From Corylus avellana (lineage: Eukaryota > Streptophyta > Magnoliopsida > Fagales > Betulaceae): a stretch of DNA of 64,000 nucleotides. The notes below the pieces were generated by a model. The model was not told where the DNA came from, did no database searches, and saw only the letters and a list, made by a program, of their open reading frames with translations. The DNA lies in assembly GCF_901000735.1 (NCBI RefSeq), contig NC_081541.1:25937420-26001419 (forward strand). Direction: 5' to 3'. Of this stretch, positions 12,226-23,500 are shown one piece after another. Each line of letters starts with the position of its first letter. Position 1 is the first letter of the stretch. The translations under genes were made by a program, and so were the position numbers.

Positions 12226-12299
12226 TAGCCATAATTATTTAAGCTAATATATAGTAAGATGCTGGATGTACTGCATATATATATATATACATATATATA

Positions 12300-12569
12300 G
12301 CATTCTGACGTTGCAAAATTTGCCACGTCAGAAATTATATTATTTTTAAATTTTTTAAATTTGTAATATTTTTCTGACGCTCCAACATCTAAAACGTCAG
12401 AATTTTCTGACGTGTCTGAACAGACACGTCAGAAAATTCTGACGTGTTACTATTCACACGTCAGGAAAAATTTTTCTCACGTTTTATATATAACACGACA
12501 GAAAATTGCTGAGGTGGCAAAAAATTTACACTGTAGCACACGTCAGAAAACCCCTTTTTTTTTGTAGTG
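12300..12569. mobile_element. CACTA-type transposon end with subterminal repeats
   Basis: The right terminus reads TTTTTTTTTGTAGTG, the inverse of a CACTACAAAA terminus, ending at 12569. Inside are at least six alternating TCTGACGTG / CACGTCAGAA motifs, like the transposase-binding subterminal arrays of En/Spm elements. No matching left CACTA terminus is visible, so this looks like a truncated end. The same motif family occurs at 49404-49930 and 55109-56220. Confidence 0.65.
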
Positions 12570-13680
12570 TGCTACCATTGTTGCCCATTTGGTAAAGAGT
12601 TGTAGGTATTTTGTTTAAATAATAATAAGTGATTGATGTGATATAAAAGTAAAATGCGATTTGAATTTTTTGTGAGAGAAAGTCAAGAAAAAGGCCACAA
12701 TGAACAACACAAGTCAATTCTAACCTGATTCATTTAATTAAACGAGTCATACTCTTTAATCATAACTTACTACTTTTGTATTGATTTGTGTTGCATTCGC
12801 AGTATGCATAGAGAGCTTTTCTTCCTTCTCAAAAAAGAGGGTTTGTTTGGTAAACGATTTCGTTTTGGTTTTGGTTCGATTTTGTAGTAAAAATTGATTG
12901 ATATGAAAAACTAAGAATGTTTTTATTATTATTTTTTAAAAAAGTGAAAAAGTAAGAATGTTTGGCATGGAAAAAATAAAAATATTTTGTTTGTAGTAAT
13001 TTTTTTTATTTGAATAATAATAAAAAATGATTGATGTAATGTAAAAAGTAAGAGAATGTTGAAAAAATAAAAAAGTGGGATGAATAGTATTGTGCCGAAA
13101 TCATTCCAAAACTGTTTATGATACGGACCCAAAAACATTGCTTAAGAAGTTATCAACTTTTTTCCTTTGAAAAAATATAAAAGTTACTTGTCTTATTTAC
13201 TTTACTAAAGATGCAGGAAGTTGTAAAGTTGAAGATAATAATAATAATTAAATAGCTGAAGAAATCTCACAATACGTTAGAAGGTGTATAGTTGAAGATA
13301 ATGATTAAATAAAAGATAATAATTGTAACCACTTATAATTATAGTGTGTACCTTAAAAGTTATATGATTGTATAGTAGTTATAAATATCAATATTGAGAT
13401 CCCAATATCTTGAGAAATCAATTCAAATTGGGTTGAAGAGTTGATTAATTTCAGAACATAAATGGAAAGTTTTCAACCACAACAAGCACCCTGAAAATGA
13501 CTGGAGCCTCTCTATAATTTCATAGATGGTCCCTACTCCCTGGAAAGGTGCATGAGGTTCAGATTTCTTCCCTCCCACTCTCATCCTTGGAAAATCTGTT
13601 CTTTTTTTAATTTTTTTTTCTACTTTTAATTAGTAAAAGGGAGGCCACAAACAAACAGTACGTGTATCAGTGTATGTAAG
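12570..13680. other. Intergenic AT-rich DNA, nothing recognised
   Basis: Low-complexity AT-rich DNA with repeated GTGATTGATGT-like phrases near 12625 and 13030 and an ATA-rich stretch near 13237. No protein similarity is seen on either strand. Confidence 0.4.
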
Positions 13681-13682
13681 GA

Positions 13683-13849
13683 ATGCTAGGCTTATAAAAA
13701 AAATTTACAACATGACGTGGTACAAACATGATTGAAAATGAGATAGTTAAATTCAACTTTTAAGAAACCTAATCGTATTGTGTCACATCATGTTGTAAAA
13801 GCTTTTTTTTTGGTAAAATTTATTTGTAAGCCTAGTATTTTTCAATATA
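13683..13849. mobile_element. MITE
   Basis: Inverted ends: ATGCTAGGCTTA on the left and TAAGCCTAGTAT on the right. These are followed inward by TTTACAACATGACGTG and its imperfect inverse CACATCATGTTGTAAA. The interior is short, non-coding and AT-rich. Confidence 0.65.
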
Positions 13850-14357
13850 TTTAGCCCAGCCCCATGTGATGATCTAAATTCCCTTTAACTAAAGAATTTC
13901 ATTCAGAAAGTGGATCCATTAATCTCATTAGCCTTCCAACATCCCCATATCACTCAAGATTGGCGGATCTCCTCCACAATCTCTAACACTTTTGGTTTCA
14001 TCCCGACTTTCTCATCCTGAAAAGCACGTGATAAAAATGCAAACTTTTACGTCTACCAGCATTTTGTGTGCTGCAGCCAAAAACAAAAGCTATGGTCCCC
14101 CTCTAGTACCCTCTTTCTCCATTTAATGCGTTTGGTTTAATTGTACTTACACAATAAATAAATAAATACCACTTAATTCAAAAACTTTAAAATTTTAAAT
14201 TTAACTAATACTACATATACTCTCGCTTTTTCACTACATCTAATTCATCACACCCATCAGTGACTTTTAAAACTACTATTGGATTTGTGATTGAACTTTA
14301 TTGAATTTTAATCTAATAGTAATTGTGGGAAGCAGTGAAGCACCCCCTATGTATTGG

Positions 14358-14762
14358 CAAAAAATTAACTGAGATGCTGCTCTTGACAATCAGCATGGAC
14401 GAATGGGTTTCAGCATAGTACTCAGGGATTCAACTGGATGGGTGACAACGGCAAAATGTATGACGAGGAGGGGCTTGCTTGAACCCACTGCAGCAGAGGC
14501 TTTAGCGGCTTTCTATGCAGTGCAATTCACTCAGGAAATGGGAGCTACGAATGTTCTGTTGGAGTGTGATGCCTTGGTTGTGGTAGAAGTTTTGAACTCG
14601 CGGGAAAGGAATGGAAGCCAGTATGGGCATATTGTGGAAGACACGCGTGAGCTATTGCAGTCCTTCCAGGGTTGGAGGGTCAGACATGTGAAACGGGAGG
14701 CTAATATTGCTGCCCACGGTCTAGCAAGAATGGCAATCCGACATGTCATAGATAGGATGTAG
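14358..14762 (+). pseudogene. RNase H domain relic of a non-LTR retroelement
   Basis: The frame begins with a typical plant RNase H-like (RVT_3) opening, K-I-N-stop-DAALDNQHGRMG. The tryptophan expected between N and D is a TGA at 14370-14372. After that the domain is open for 119 residues from ATG 14403 to a stop at 14760-14762. Acidic catalytic-type positions are visible: Asp in DAAL, Glu in PTAAEALAA and Asp in LLECDAL. It ends with the usual HVKREANIAAHGLAR. The type is common at the C-terminus of plant LINE polyproteins and as stand-alone fragments. No reverse transcriptase is found upstream, so this is a 5'-truncated or captured piece. Confidence 0.75.
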
Positions 14763-15225
14763 CTGGATGAAAATCTTGAATACATCTGTAATATTGTTTT
14801 GAGAGAGCAATCTGCCCTCTCATTTCGATTCTTTTATGGAAGATTAAGTTTTGTTGGTAAAAAGTGTAAGAAATTGAATGTAAAGAAGTGAAAAAGTGTG
14901 GAGCATTACGTATATTACTCATTTGACTTATTTGTAGTACTTTTGTGGCCTATATTCCACATGAAACTTGACCACTCGTGCATATATATATATCAACAAA
15001 ATTGACAAGTTTTTGGTGGGTTTGAGTGAAAACTGCATCTGGAGGGCCCAAATAAGAGAATTGTCTTATCAGATTTTGTTATACCATGTGCTTTGGGATT
15101 TTGAGCGATTGTTGTCCTTAATTTCAAGGGTCTATGGCTCCCACGGCCAGAAAGAAAATGGGTATGTGGAACCTCACAACATGGAAATCCAGCTCTTTTC
15201 CAATCAAATTGTTACGTGTAGTCAT

Positions 15226-15640
15226 TGTTAGGTAGTGGGTTTGATATGGAGTATTATCAATTAGGTTATTTAGTTCATTAATGTTTTATAGTTGTTTTAT
15301 TATTTTAATATTATTGTGTGTGTAGGACTCTTATGCTATGTTTATCTCTTTTATCTTGTTATTTGTTATTTGGGTAGGATTATATTTTTTTATTTGGGTA
15401 AGCTTAGATTTATCTATTTTAAATGGAAGTCTTATCTCATGTGGGACTCTATTTTCTATTGTCTTTAAATACTGCATTATTTATGAATAAAGAAATTAAT
15501 CAAGTAAATTATTCAAACTCTGTGTTTGTAAGAGTTGAGAGCACAACGAATTGCTCATATGAAGTTTAAGATTCCTTGAAAATCTTATAGGAGGTTCAGG
15601 ATTCCTCAAAAATCCTACCATATCAATCTTTCTACTTAGT
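15226..15640. mobile_element. Possible solo LTR of a copia-type element
   Basis: It starts TGTTAGGTAGTGGG and includes CATGTGGGACTCTATTTTC, AAATACTGCATTATTTATG and AATAAAG, which suggests promoter and polyadenylation parts of an LTR. A similar block (GTGGGACTCTATTTTCTAG, then ACTACTGCATTTATG) recurs near 48508-48557. I could not find a clean target duplication, so borders are approximate. Confidence 0.3.
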
Positions 15641-16141
15641 TCTCATCACGTTATGTAAGCACGTAACACAAATCTACTTTTTATAATGATAATTTAAGCG
15701 AAAAAAAAAAAAATTTGAAATTGTTTTATTTTTATTTTTATTTTTTATTTTTAAAGTCGAGACATTTCTGTAGTAGGAAGGAAGGAGGATAAAAAAAAGA
15801 AAAAAAAGAATAAAAAAAAGAAAATGACGAAAAGGCTCCCAAACTATTGGAAGGACACGTGGTGTCCAATGACAGTGATTTGTTAATCATAAGGGTATTA
15901 GTAATACAATAATGTTTATACAATGATGTGCTTGATTGTCATGGCATGTTACATGTCGGTTGGAGAAAAAAAGTTGAAGGCGACTACCACCGAGATTTCG
16001 CCATACGATGCTGTTTTGTTTTGTTTTTTTTTTTAATGGGGATTGAACAGTTTTATCCTTCAAGTAATAATAATATTATTATTATTATTTATTATTATTG
16101 GATGTTAAAATATTTTCAATATCCGGCTAGTCAAGAGTAAA
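15641..16141. other. AT-rich intergenic DNA with simple repeats
   Basis: Contains A/T homopolymers, a GAAGGAAGGAGG patch near 15776, a T-run near 16020 and a (TTA)n block near 16070-16098. No gene is recognisable. Confidence 0.4.
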
Positions 16142-16200
16142 TTTTTTTTTTTTTTTTGACATGTCTACACAAGGGAAGAGAGAGGGGAGATTCGTCAAGA
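16142..16200 (-). mobile_element. 3' end of a SINE, minus strand
   Basis: A run of T residues at about 16142-16157 is followed by GACATGTCTACACAAGGGAA and GAGAGGGGAGATTCG. On the minus strand this is GAATCTCCCCTCTC...CATGTC plus poly(A), the same layout as the SINE at 11715-11818. The 5' part is missing. Confidence 0.4.
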
Positions 16201-16204
16201 GTAA

Positions 16205-16365
16205 ATCTAGAAGGTTTACTTGTGTCATATTAAGAATGATGTGACTATTAAAATCACAATTTGATCAAAATTCAATAATGGTCAATCAAAAGTTCAGTGG
16301 TGATTTTAATAGTCACATCATTCTTAGTAGGACACAAATAGGCTTTTTAGAATTACTCGCTAGTC
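16205..16365. mobile_element. Palindromic MITE
   Basis: AAGAATGATGTGACTATTAA near 16232 is repeated inverted as TTAATAGTCACATCATTCTT near 16306. The outer parts, TTACTTGTGTCATA and AGGACACAAATAGG, are also inverse to each other. Non-coding. Confidence 0.65.
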
Positions 16366-16611
16366 AAAGATTATTTTTACTAATTTTTGGCTAAAGATTA
16401 GTTATATTCATGGAAAAACACAAAGAAGAAATACGAGAAGGAATTTCAAAAAAGAGTAAAAATCATTAGGGATCATATTTTATAAAGCCAAATCCAACAT
16501 GAATATATATATATATACTTCTTTTAATTTTAAGATCAAATTTACTAATAATTTTTTTTTTTGAAAATGACAAAATAAATAACTAAAAGAGGGGGAAAAA
16601 AAATCATAAGG

Positions 16612-17050
16612 AATCGTTTGGTATACAAAATAGTTATTACCAAGAATGGAGGACGGTAGAATTGAATAGTTATTTTTATTATTTAGTTTGGTAACAAAAG
16701 ATGGGCCCTAATTGGAATCAAACCAAAATGACTAAAAAGACCTACATGATTTTTTATTTTTCTAAAACTCAAATTAAAAAAAAAAAAGGAAAACGTTGAA
16801 TGCTGTGGGTGGCCGCACCACCCCCGGTGCAATCGGCCACCCCCCGGCTTTGCTGTGAGTGGCCAGCAAAATACCCACACCATTCAACGTTTTCCAGATT
16901 TTTTTTAAGGGTTGAAAGAAAATTTATTTATTTATTGGGAAGGGAATAGTCATTCTTCTTAAAAAAGGTTCCTACCAAATAAAATAATGATTATTCCATA
17001 ATAGTAGCAATTTCATTTCAAAGGTCTATTCCGCAAACTAAACAGGTTCT
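16612..17050. mobile_element. hAT-like non-autonomous element with inner GC-rich hairpin
   Basis: Left end GGAATCGTTTGGTATACAAA; right end CCGCAAACTAAACAGGTTCT with ATTCC motifs. Inside, GGAAAACGTTGAATG (about 16789) and CATTCAACGTTTTCC (about 16881) bracket a GC-rich segment of repeated GGCCACC/GGTGGCC words. Terminal and subterminal wording is like common plant hAT MITEs; no target duplication was confirmed. Confidence 0.45.
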
Positions 17051-17423
17051 AAAGATTATGTTAATAATTAACCTAGTTTAAATGGATCAAACTCAATAAG
17101 TTAGTATAATTATTTATAGATAATTTTGTTTTTAAAACCCTAGAGATAAAGCCCTAGCACTAGCAGCATATTTAGTTTAAATTGCATGGGATTTCGATTT
17201 CTTTAAGTGTCCTAATTTAACTCAAATTCTATTTTGATTAAATAAATTTCATGTAATTAATTTTTAAAGATTATTTATTTATTTATTTATTTTTTTAATA
17301 AAGAAAACCAAACTTTTCTCTTCAACATCATCTCAAGATACAAATTATTCATTATTATAAATAGAAAAACATGATCAGCAAGCAATAAACGTAATTAAGC
17401 TGCCATTTCTGCATTAACAATTG

Positions 17424-20400
17424 TTAATTAGCTATAGCCATAGCGTTGATCTTCTCCCTGAGAACAAATTTCTGTATCTTCCCAGTTGAATTGATTGGCA
17501 AATCCCCAAAAACAACACTATGAGGAACCATATAATTTGGCAATCGATCTCCACAAAACTCAATAATCTCCTTCGCCATGCATGCACTGCAACCCTCCTC
17601 CTTCAACTTCACAAACGCACATGGCGTCTCTCCCACGTTATCATCACCCACTCTCCCAACAACTGCAGCCTCCATCACCTTCGGATGGCTAAGCAGCACC
17701 GCCTCCACCTCCAGCGTGCTAATAACTTCTCCCCCAGAAGAATTGATAATATCCTTCGCACGATCTTTCATTTGTATACAACCATCTACGTGTCTTATTG
17801 CAAGATCCCCGGTTCGATACCACCCACCTTTGAAAGCTTCTTGTGTTGCTTTTGTGTTTTTAAGGTACCCCAACATCATCGTATTTCCCTTGAACATCAC
17901 CTCGCCGACTGTTTTCCCGTCACAGGCTATGCTCTTCATGGTGTTGGGATCTTTTACGTCCACGCCATCCATTATAAGGTTGTGGATCCCTTCACGGCGT
18001 TTTATTGTTTTTGTCTGTTCATCGATGGTTGAAGAGTATTGCAAAGGTTCAACAATGGCTGGGCCAAGAGCCTCTGTCATACCATATCCATGGCTCACGT
18101 TAAACCCTAGCTCGGTAACCTTCTTGAGGACTTGGGCTGCCGGTAATGTGCCCGCAACAATGATGTCCACCGTGGACGGTATTGGCCACCAGTCACTTGT
18201 TGGTGCATCCGCGATTATTTTCAAAATGGCGGGTGCACCACACAAGTGAGTTACCTGTTAGAATATAATAAATGATTAAATTCATTTCTTCTAATGATCA
18301 ACTTAATCTTTTGAAATAAGTAGTACTTTTTCAGGTATCAAAGCTAGAAGTTCTAAGTATGAACCCCAACTTCATGAGCATGGGGAATGTCAGAATTTAA
18401 TAAATAATTAAATATATCTTTTCTTATTAGTTTAATTTTTTGGAATAAGTAATACTTTACTTGGTAGCAGAGCCGGGAGTTCTAAGTATGAAACCCAACT
18501 TCATTAGCATGGGGGATGTTAGAATGTAATATATGATTAAATGCATATTTTCTTATCAGCTTAGTCTTTTGAAATAAATAATGTTTTATTTGGTATCAGA
18601 GCCCAAAGTTCTAAATATGAACCCCAACTTCACGAGCATGGAGAAGTTAGAATATATATAATAAATTATTAAAATTTATCTTTTTTAATCAGCTTAATCT
18701 TTTGGAATAAGTAATGCTCTATCTAGTATCAATGCCATAAGTTTTAATTAGTATGAACCTCAACATCACAAGCATGGGAATGTCAAATATAATTAATGAT
18801 TAAATGCATCTTTTTTTATCAGCTTAATCTTTTGGAATAAGTGATGTTTTATTTGGTATCAGAGTTAGAGGTTCTAAGTATAAACCTCGATCAACTTCAG
18901 GAGCATGGGGAATGTTAGAATATAATAAATGATTAAATGTATTGTTTCTTATCAACTTAATCTTTTAAAATTCCTGATGCCTTATTTGGTGTCAGAGTCG
19001 GAAGTTCTAAGTATGAACCCCGATCGATTTCACGAGCATGGGGAATGTTAGAATATAATAAAAGATTAAATTCATCTCTCGTTACCTTGTGAGTTAAAAT
19101 TGCGTTAAATATAAGTTTTGCTGAGAGATCAGTGCCAAGAAAGATATTGGTGCCACCAAGAGCCGCCACTGCCCAAGCGAAGCACCATCCGTTGCAGCGA
19201 AACATGTCGACGGTCCATAGAAACACCGGCATTTGTCTCATATCACAGTGGAAGATTGTTGCTAGTGAATTCAGATAGGCAGCTCTGTGGCTGTATATTG
19301 CTCCTTTGGGAATTCCTGTTGAGCCAGAAGTGTAATTCACTGAAATAGGATCACATTCATTGTGTGGTCGTATAGGCTCAAAATCTGCTTTTCCCATTGC
19401 AATAAGGCCATTGTAATCCAGGCTACCAGCTGGGGTGTTTTTAAGTGTTTGATCAAACTCTGCTATTACAACAAGTTGGGGTGGCTTGCTAACATAATAT
19501 GATGTTCTGCTTCTCTGGGAAACAATGTTTAGTGCTTCGTGAACAACTTCAATGAACTCATGGTATACAAAAATGATTTTGGCCTCCAATTGTTCCAATA
19601 ACAATGCTAGCATGGTTGCATCCAATCTGGTGTTTAGTGCAGAGAGAATTGCCCCGGCCATTGGAATGCCAAAATGCAGCTCATAGACTGCTGGAATGTT
19701 TGGCGCAAAAGCTGTAACCTGCTCATGGAAGAAAAGTGAAGAATATCAGCCATGATTATAATGAACTTTGTTAAATTAATAGAAGTGATTGTCACTAAAA
19801 GATAAAGAACACAGATGATGGAAATTAAAATCTCACTCTCTTCTATATGTAGTTTTTGAGGGGAGTTTTATCACTATTTACAAGTGTACTTATGAATTCA
19901 AAGTTGTTTTGGCTACAACAAGAAGTTACAACTTACAAGATTATGATCGGTCTGGTATATATGCGGAATAGGCCCTTATAGTAGAATGACTATTCCTATG
20001 GAATAACTATTCTTTTGTTTGACCTCTTGTACCATTCCTTAGAATAGCTATTTCCTTATGAAGATAAATACTTATTCTCATAAAATGGGAGAGGAATAAC
20101 TATTCATTGAGGAATTGATTGGTTTTCCAAAAGACCCATTATTATTATTTTATTTTTATGAAAATCTAAAATAAAATAAAATAAATGTGGAAAATAAATT
20201 ACTTTTAATTTCTAAACATATACAGTAAACAAAAGAAATCCTTAGAACTTGAACTAATACATTCAAACAATAACAATTTGGGGTAATTACCTTTTCCCTT
20301 ATCAACTACAACGCATTGTTAATTTCCTTCCGCGAACTGCCAAACTTACTGCCCAGCCCTATCATACTACCATTTTCTTCCCAAAACCTCCATTCCGTCG

Positions 20401-20471
20401 GTTAAACTTGTTAAAAACTTTGAAATGACCTAAATACTCTAACTTTATAAATAAAAAATTATTATTATCAT

Positions 20472-20523
<52 letters not shown>

Positions 20524-23500
20524 CATATATATATTTTTTAAAAAAATGACCTTACACGGGTCACCTTGATGGTCACTTTTTTTTTTTTTTTTTTTTAAAT
20601 TAATCTATATATTTTATATATTTATATTTTTGTTTGAATTTTTTATTTGGGGGTATTTTTGTCTTTTAATGAAATTTAACGTTTAAAAGAGAATATTTCA
20701 TCCAATTTAACGAGTTTGATTGACAGAAGGGGGTTTTGGGAAGAAAATGATAGTCTGATAGGGTTGGGCAGTAAAGTTGGCAATTCGTGGGAGCAAATTG
20801 ACAATGCATTGTAGTTGATGGGGGGAAAAGGTAATTACCCATAACAATTTTAATTTATAGGAAAAATTACATTTTACTCCCCAAAGTTTGGGGCGATTTT
20901 TAGTTCGACCGTCAATGTTCCAATTTTTGCAATATACCCCCAAACTTTCAAATTTTTGCAATTCGACCAATTCGTCAGTCAAAGCCGTTTTGACTAACGA
21001 AACAGCGATCACGTGACTGGCACGTGATCATTGTTGGCATTTTGTTCTCCAAAATGCCCCCCCATCAAAGCCGTTGTGCTGGTTTTTGAGAGAAGCAGGG
21101 GTTCCATTCATTCAATCTTTCTTGGCAAAGCTACTATGAGTTGTTTGTTGGCCACCATGGAGGCTTTGCTTTAAGTAGAGAGCTCGAAGTGTTTGTGTAG
21201 TCTTCTAGGGTGGGGAATAAAGCTTTTATCATTCAGCGGTGTGCGAACAAATTTGGGTGATTCTTGGCAGTCATGAAGTATGGACCTCTTGTCGGATTCC
21301 TTCTACCAACCTTGTTGCTGTAGTGTCAAAGGTATGAGGCTGCTCCACCATTGCAACCAGCCATACTGTACACTGAAGACCCAGAGCCACCACACCAGCA
21401 AAACCCTTCCTTTTTTCTCCCAATCTAACCAACGCCTCACCTACCTTCACCGAGAAGAAGAAAGACTTGGCCTCAATAAAAAATAGCCTCTTCATACCCC
21501 TCGAACAGAACCCCTGCTACCCGCGTCAACCATGGAGAGAGGTCGTAACTAACAAGCCTCTACATGCTGCTTACATCGTCACCGGAAAGAGGATTGCAGT
21601 TGAGAACCACCTCCAAACACGAAACCAGAGCCACCAGGAAGAAAGAAGCATCCTCACCTACCAACTTCAGGGAGAACCCACCAAACAAGCCACCTGCTGC
21701 AAGTAACTTGGGATGGGGGGCATTTTGGGGAACAAAATGCCAACAGTGATCACTGTTCCATCAGTCAAAACGGCTTTGACTGACGGATTGGTCGAATTGC
21801 AAAAATTTTGAAAGTTTTGGGGGGTGCATTGCAAAAATTGGAACATTGGATGTTGAATTGAAAATTGCCCCAAACTTTGGGGAGGTAAAGTATAATTTTC
21901 CCTAATTTATAAGTTAAAACTAGAAGTAGAACACAAATCTACACTAAAATGTATTGCTTTTTAACATAGATGAACAAAGTCTCTCATGTCTATTCGCAAA
22001 GGCTCTACTAATTAAATCAAAGAATGAACACCAAAAATATAGATATAAAACCATGTTCAAAGCAATTTTTTTAGCTTTTTTTTTTTTTTTTTAAAATATA
22101 TATATATATATATATAGCCATAATTAGTTTCTCTAGTTATGGTATGTTTTTGTATTATAGCTATAGTATTAATAGGTGGATTTTAGTTACCTTATTTGTT
22201 CTCCCAAATTGTTGTAATCGCTGAGATACAACCTGTAATTAGCTATACAATTCCTATATAATATGAGCAACCCTCACTTTGAGAGATATTCAGTATAATT
22301 GACATGGTATTAAAGCCAAAATCATCTAAATTAGGGTTGTAATTTGAGTTTTCTGAGTTGGGTCGGGACTGTGCGGTTGGTCTCTTGGGCTGTCGATAAC
22401 TTCAGGGGAAATTGTCGATAATTCTAGTGGGCTCTAAACTGCTATTCGACAGTTTCTGTTGAGGGTAGCGGTAGTTTCTATTAAGGGTAGGGAATTTTTT
22501 ACCGGAAACTACTCCTTTTGTGGTGATTAGTGGCTATCGGCAGACTCTTTGGAGGTCTGTGAAGTCTGTGGTGTCGGGGTTGTGTTCTCGGCAATTTATG
22601 GAGGATTTGGTAATGTCGGCATGGTGTTCTCGGCAATTTCTGGAGGATTTAGTGACGTGAGTGTGGTCGGCGTGGTGTTCCCAGTGATTTGGGCTATCGG
22701 TGATTTCTATCGGCTATTTGATGTTGTAGGCGATTTCTGTTTGAGTTGCTGACTGGTTTGGGTGCTGGTTTGGGCACTATTTGGTTTGGGTGTTGTTTGG
22801 TTTGGGTGCTGTTTGGTTTGGGTTGTTGATTGGTAACTGTGTGGGCTCTTGGGTGCTGTTTGGTGGGCTTAGGCTTGCTGTTCAAAGGATTTGGTTGCTG
22901 TTTGGTGGCTGTGGGCTTCTTGGGTGCTGTTTGGTGGGCTTGGGCTTGCTATCCAACAGATCTGGTGGGCATGTTACTCCTTTATCAGGTTTTATAATTT
23001 CTGATTCTATTTTTGATTTCATCATGTCTTCTAGCGAGACTTTTGGGATCCTTTTTACTGGAAAAATTATTCTGCTTGGGAATTCCAGTTTCAATTGTTT
23101 GTTACGGGAAAAGAGTTGTGGGGCCATATTGACGGTAGTGATCCAGCTCCTACGGAAACTAAGGAGTTGGCTAAGTGGAAGGTCAATGATGCACGTGTGA
23201 TGTCCTGGATCTTAGGGTCTGTTGATCCTCTTATTGTGCTCAATCTAAGGCACTATAAGACTGCAAAGACTATGTGGGAGTACTTGCTGAAGGTTTATCA
23301 TTAGGACAATATTGCACACCATTTTCAGTTGGAATATGAGATTGTTAGTTACACTCAAGGCAATCTATCCATTCGGGAGTATTTTCTGGCTTTCAGAATT
23401 TGTGGGGAGAATTTTCTGATATGGTTTATACGAAGGTACCTGTTGCATCTCTCTCTGTTGTTCAGGCTGTTCATGAGCAGAACAAGAGAGATCAATTCTT

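Noticed and set aside
17520..18249. Long plus-strand open frames (170 and 223 codons)
   Set aside because: They lie antisense to AAE exon 3, whose minus-strand product has all family motifs; the plus frames match nothing.
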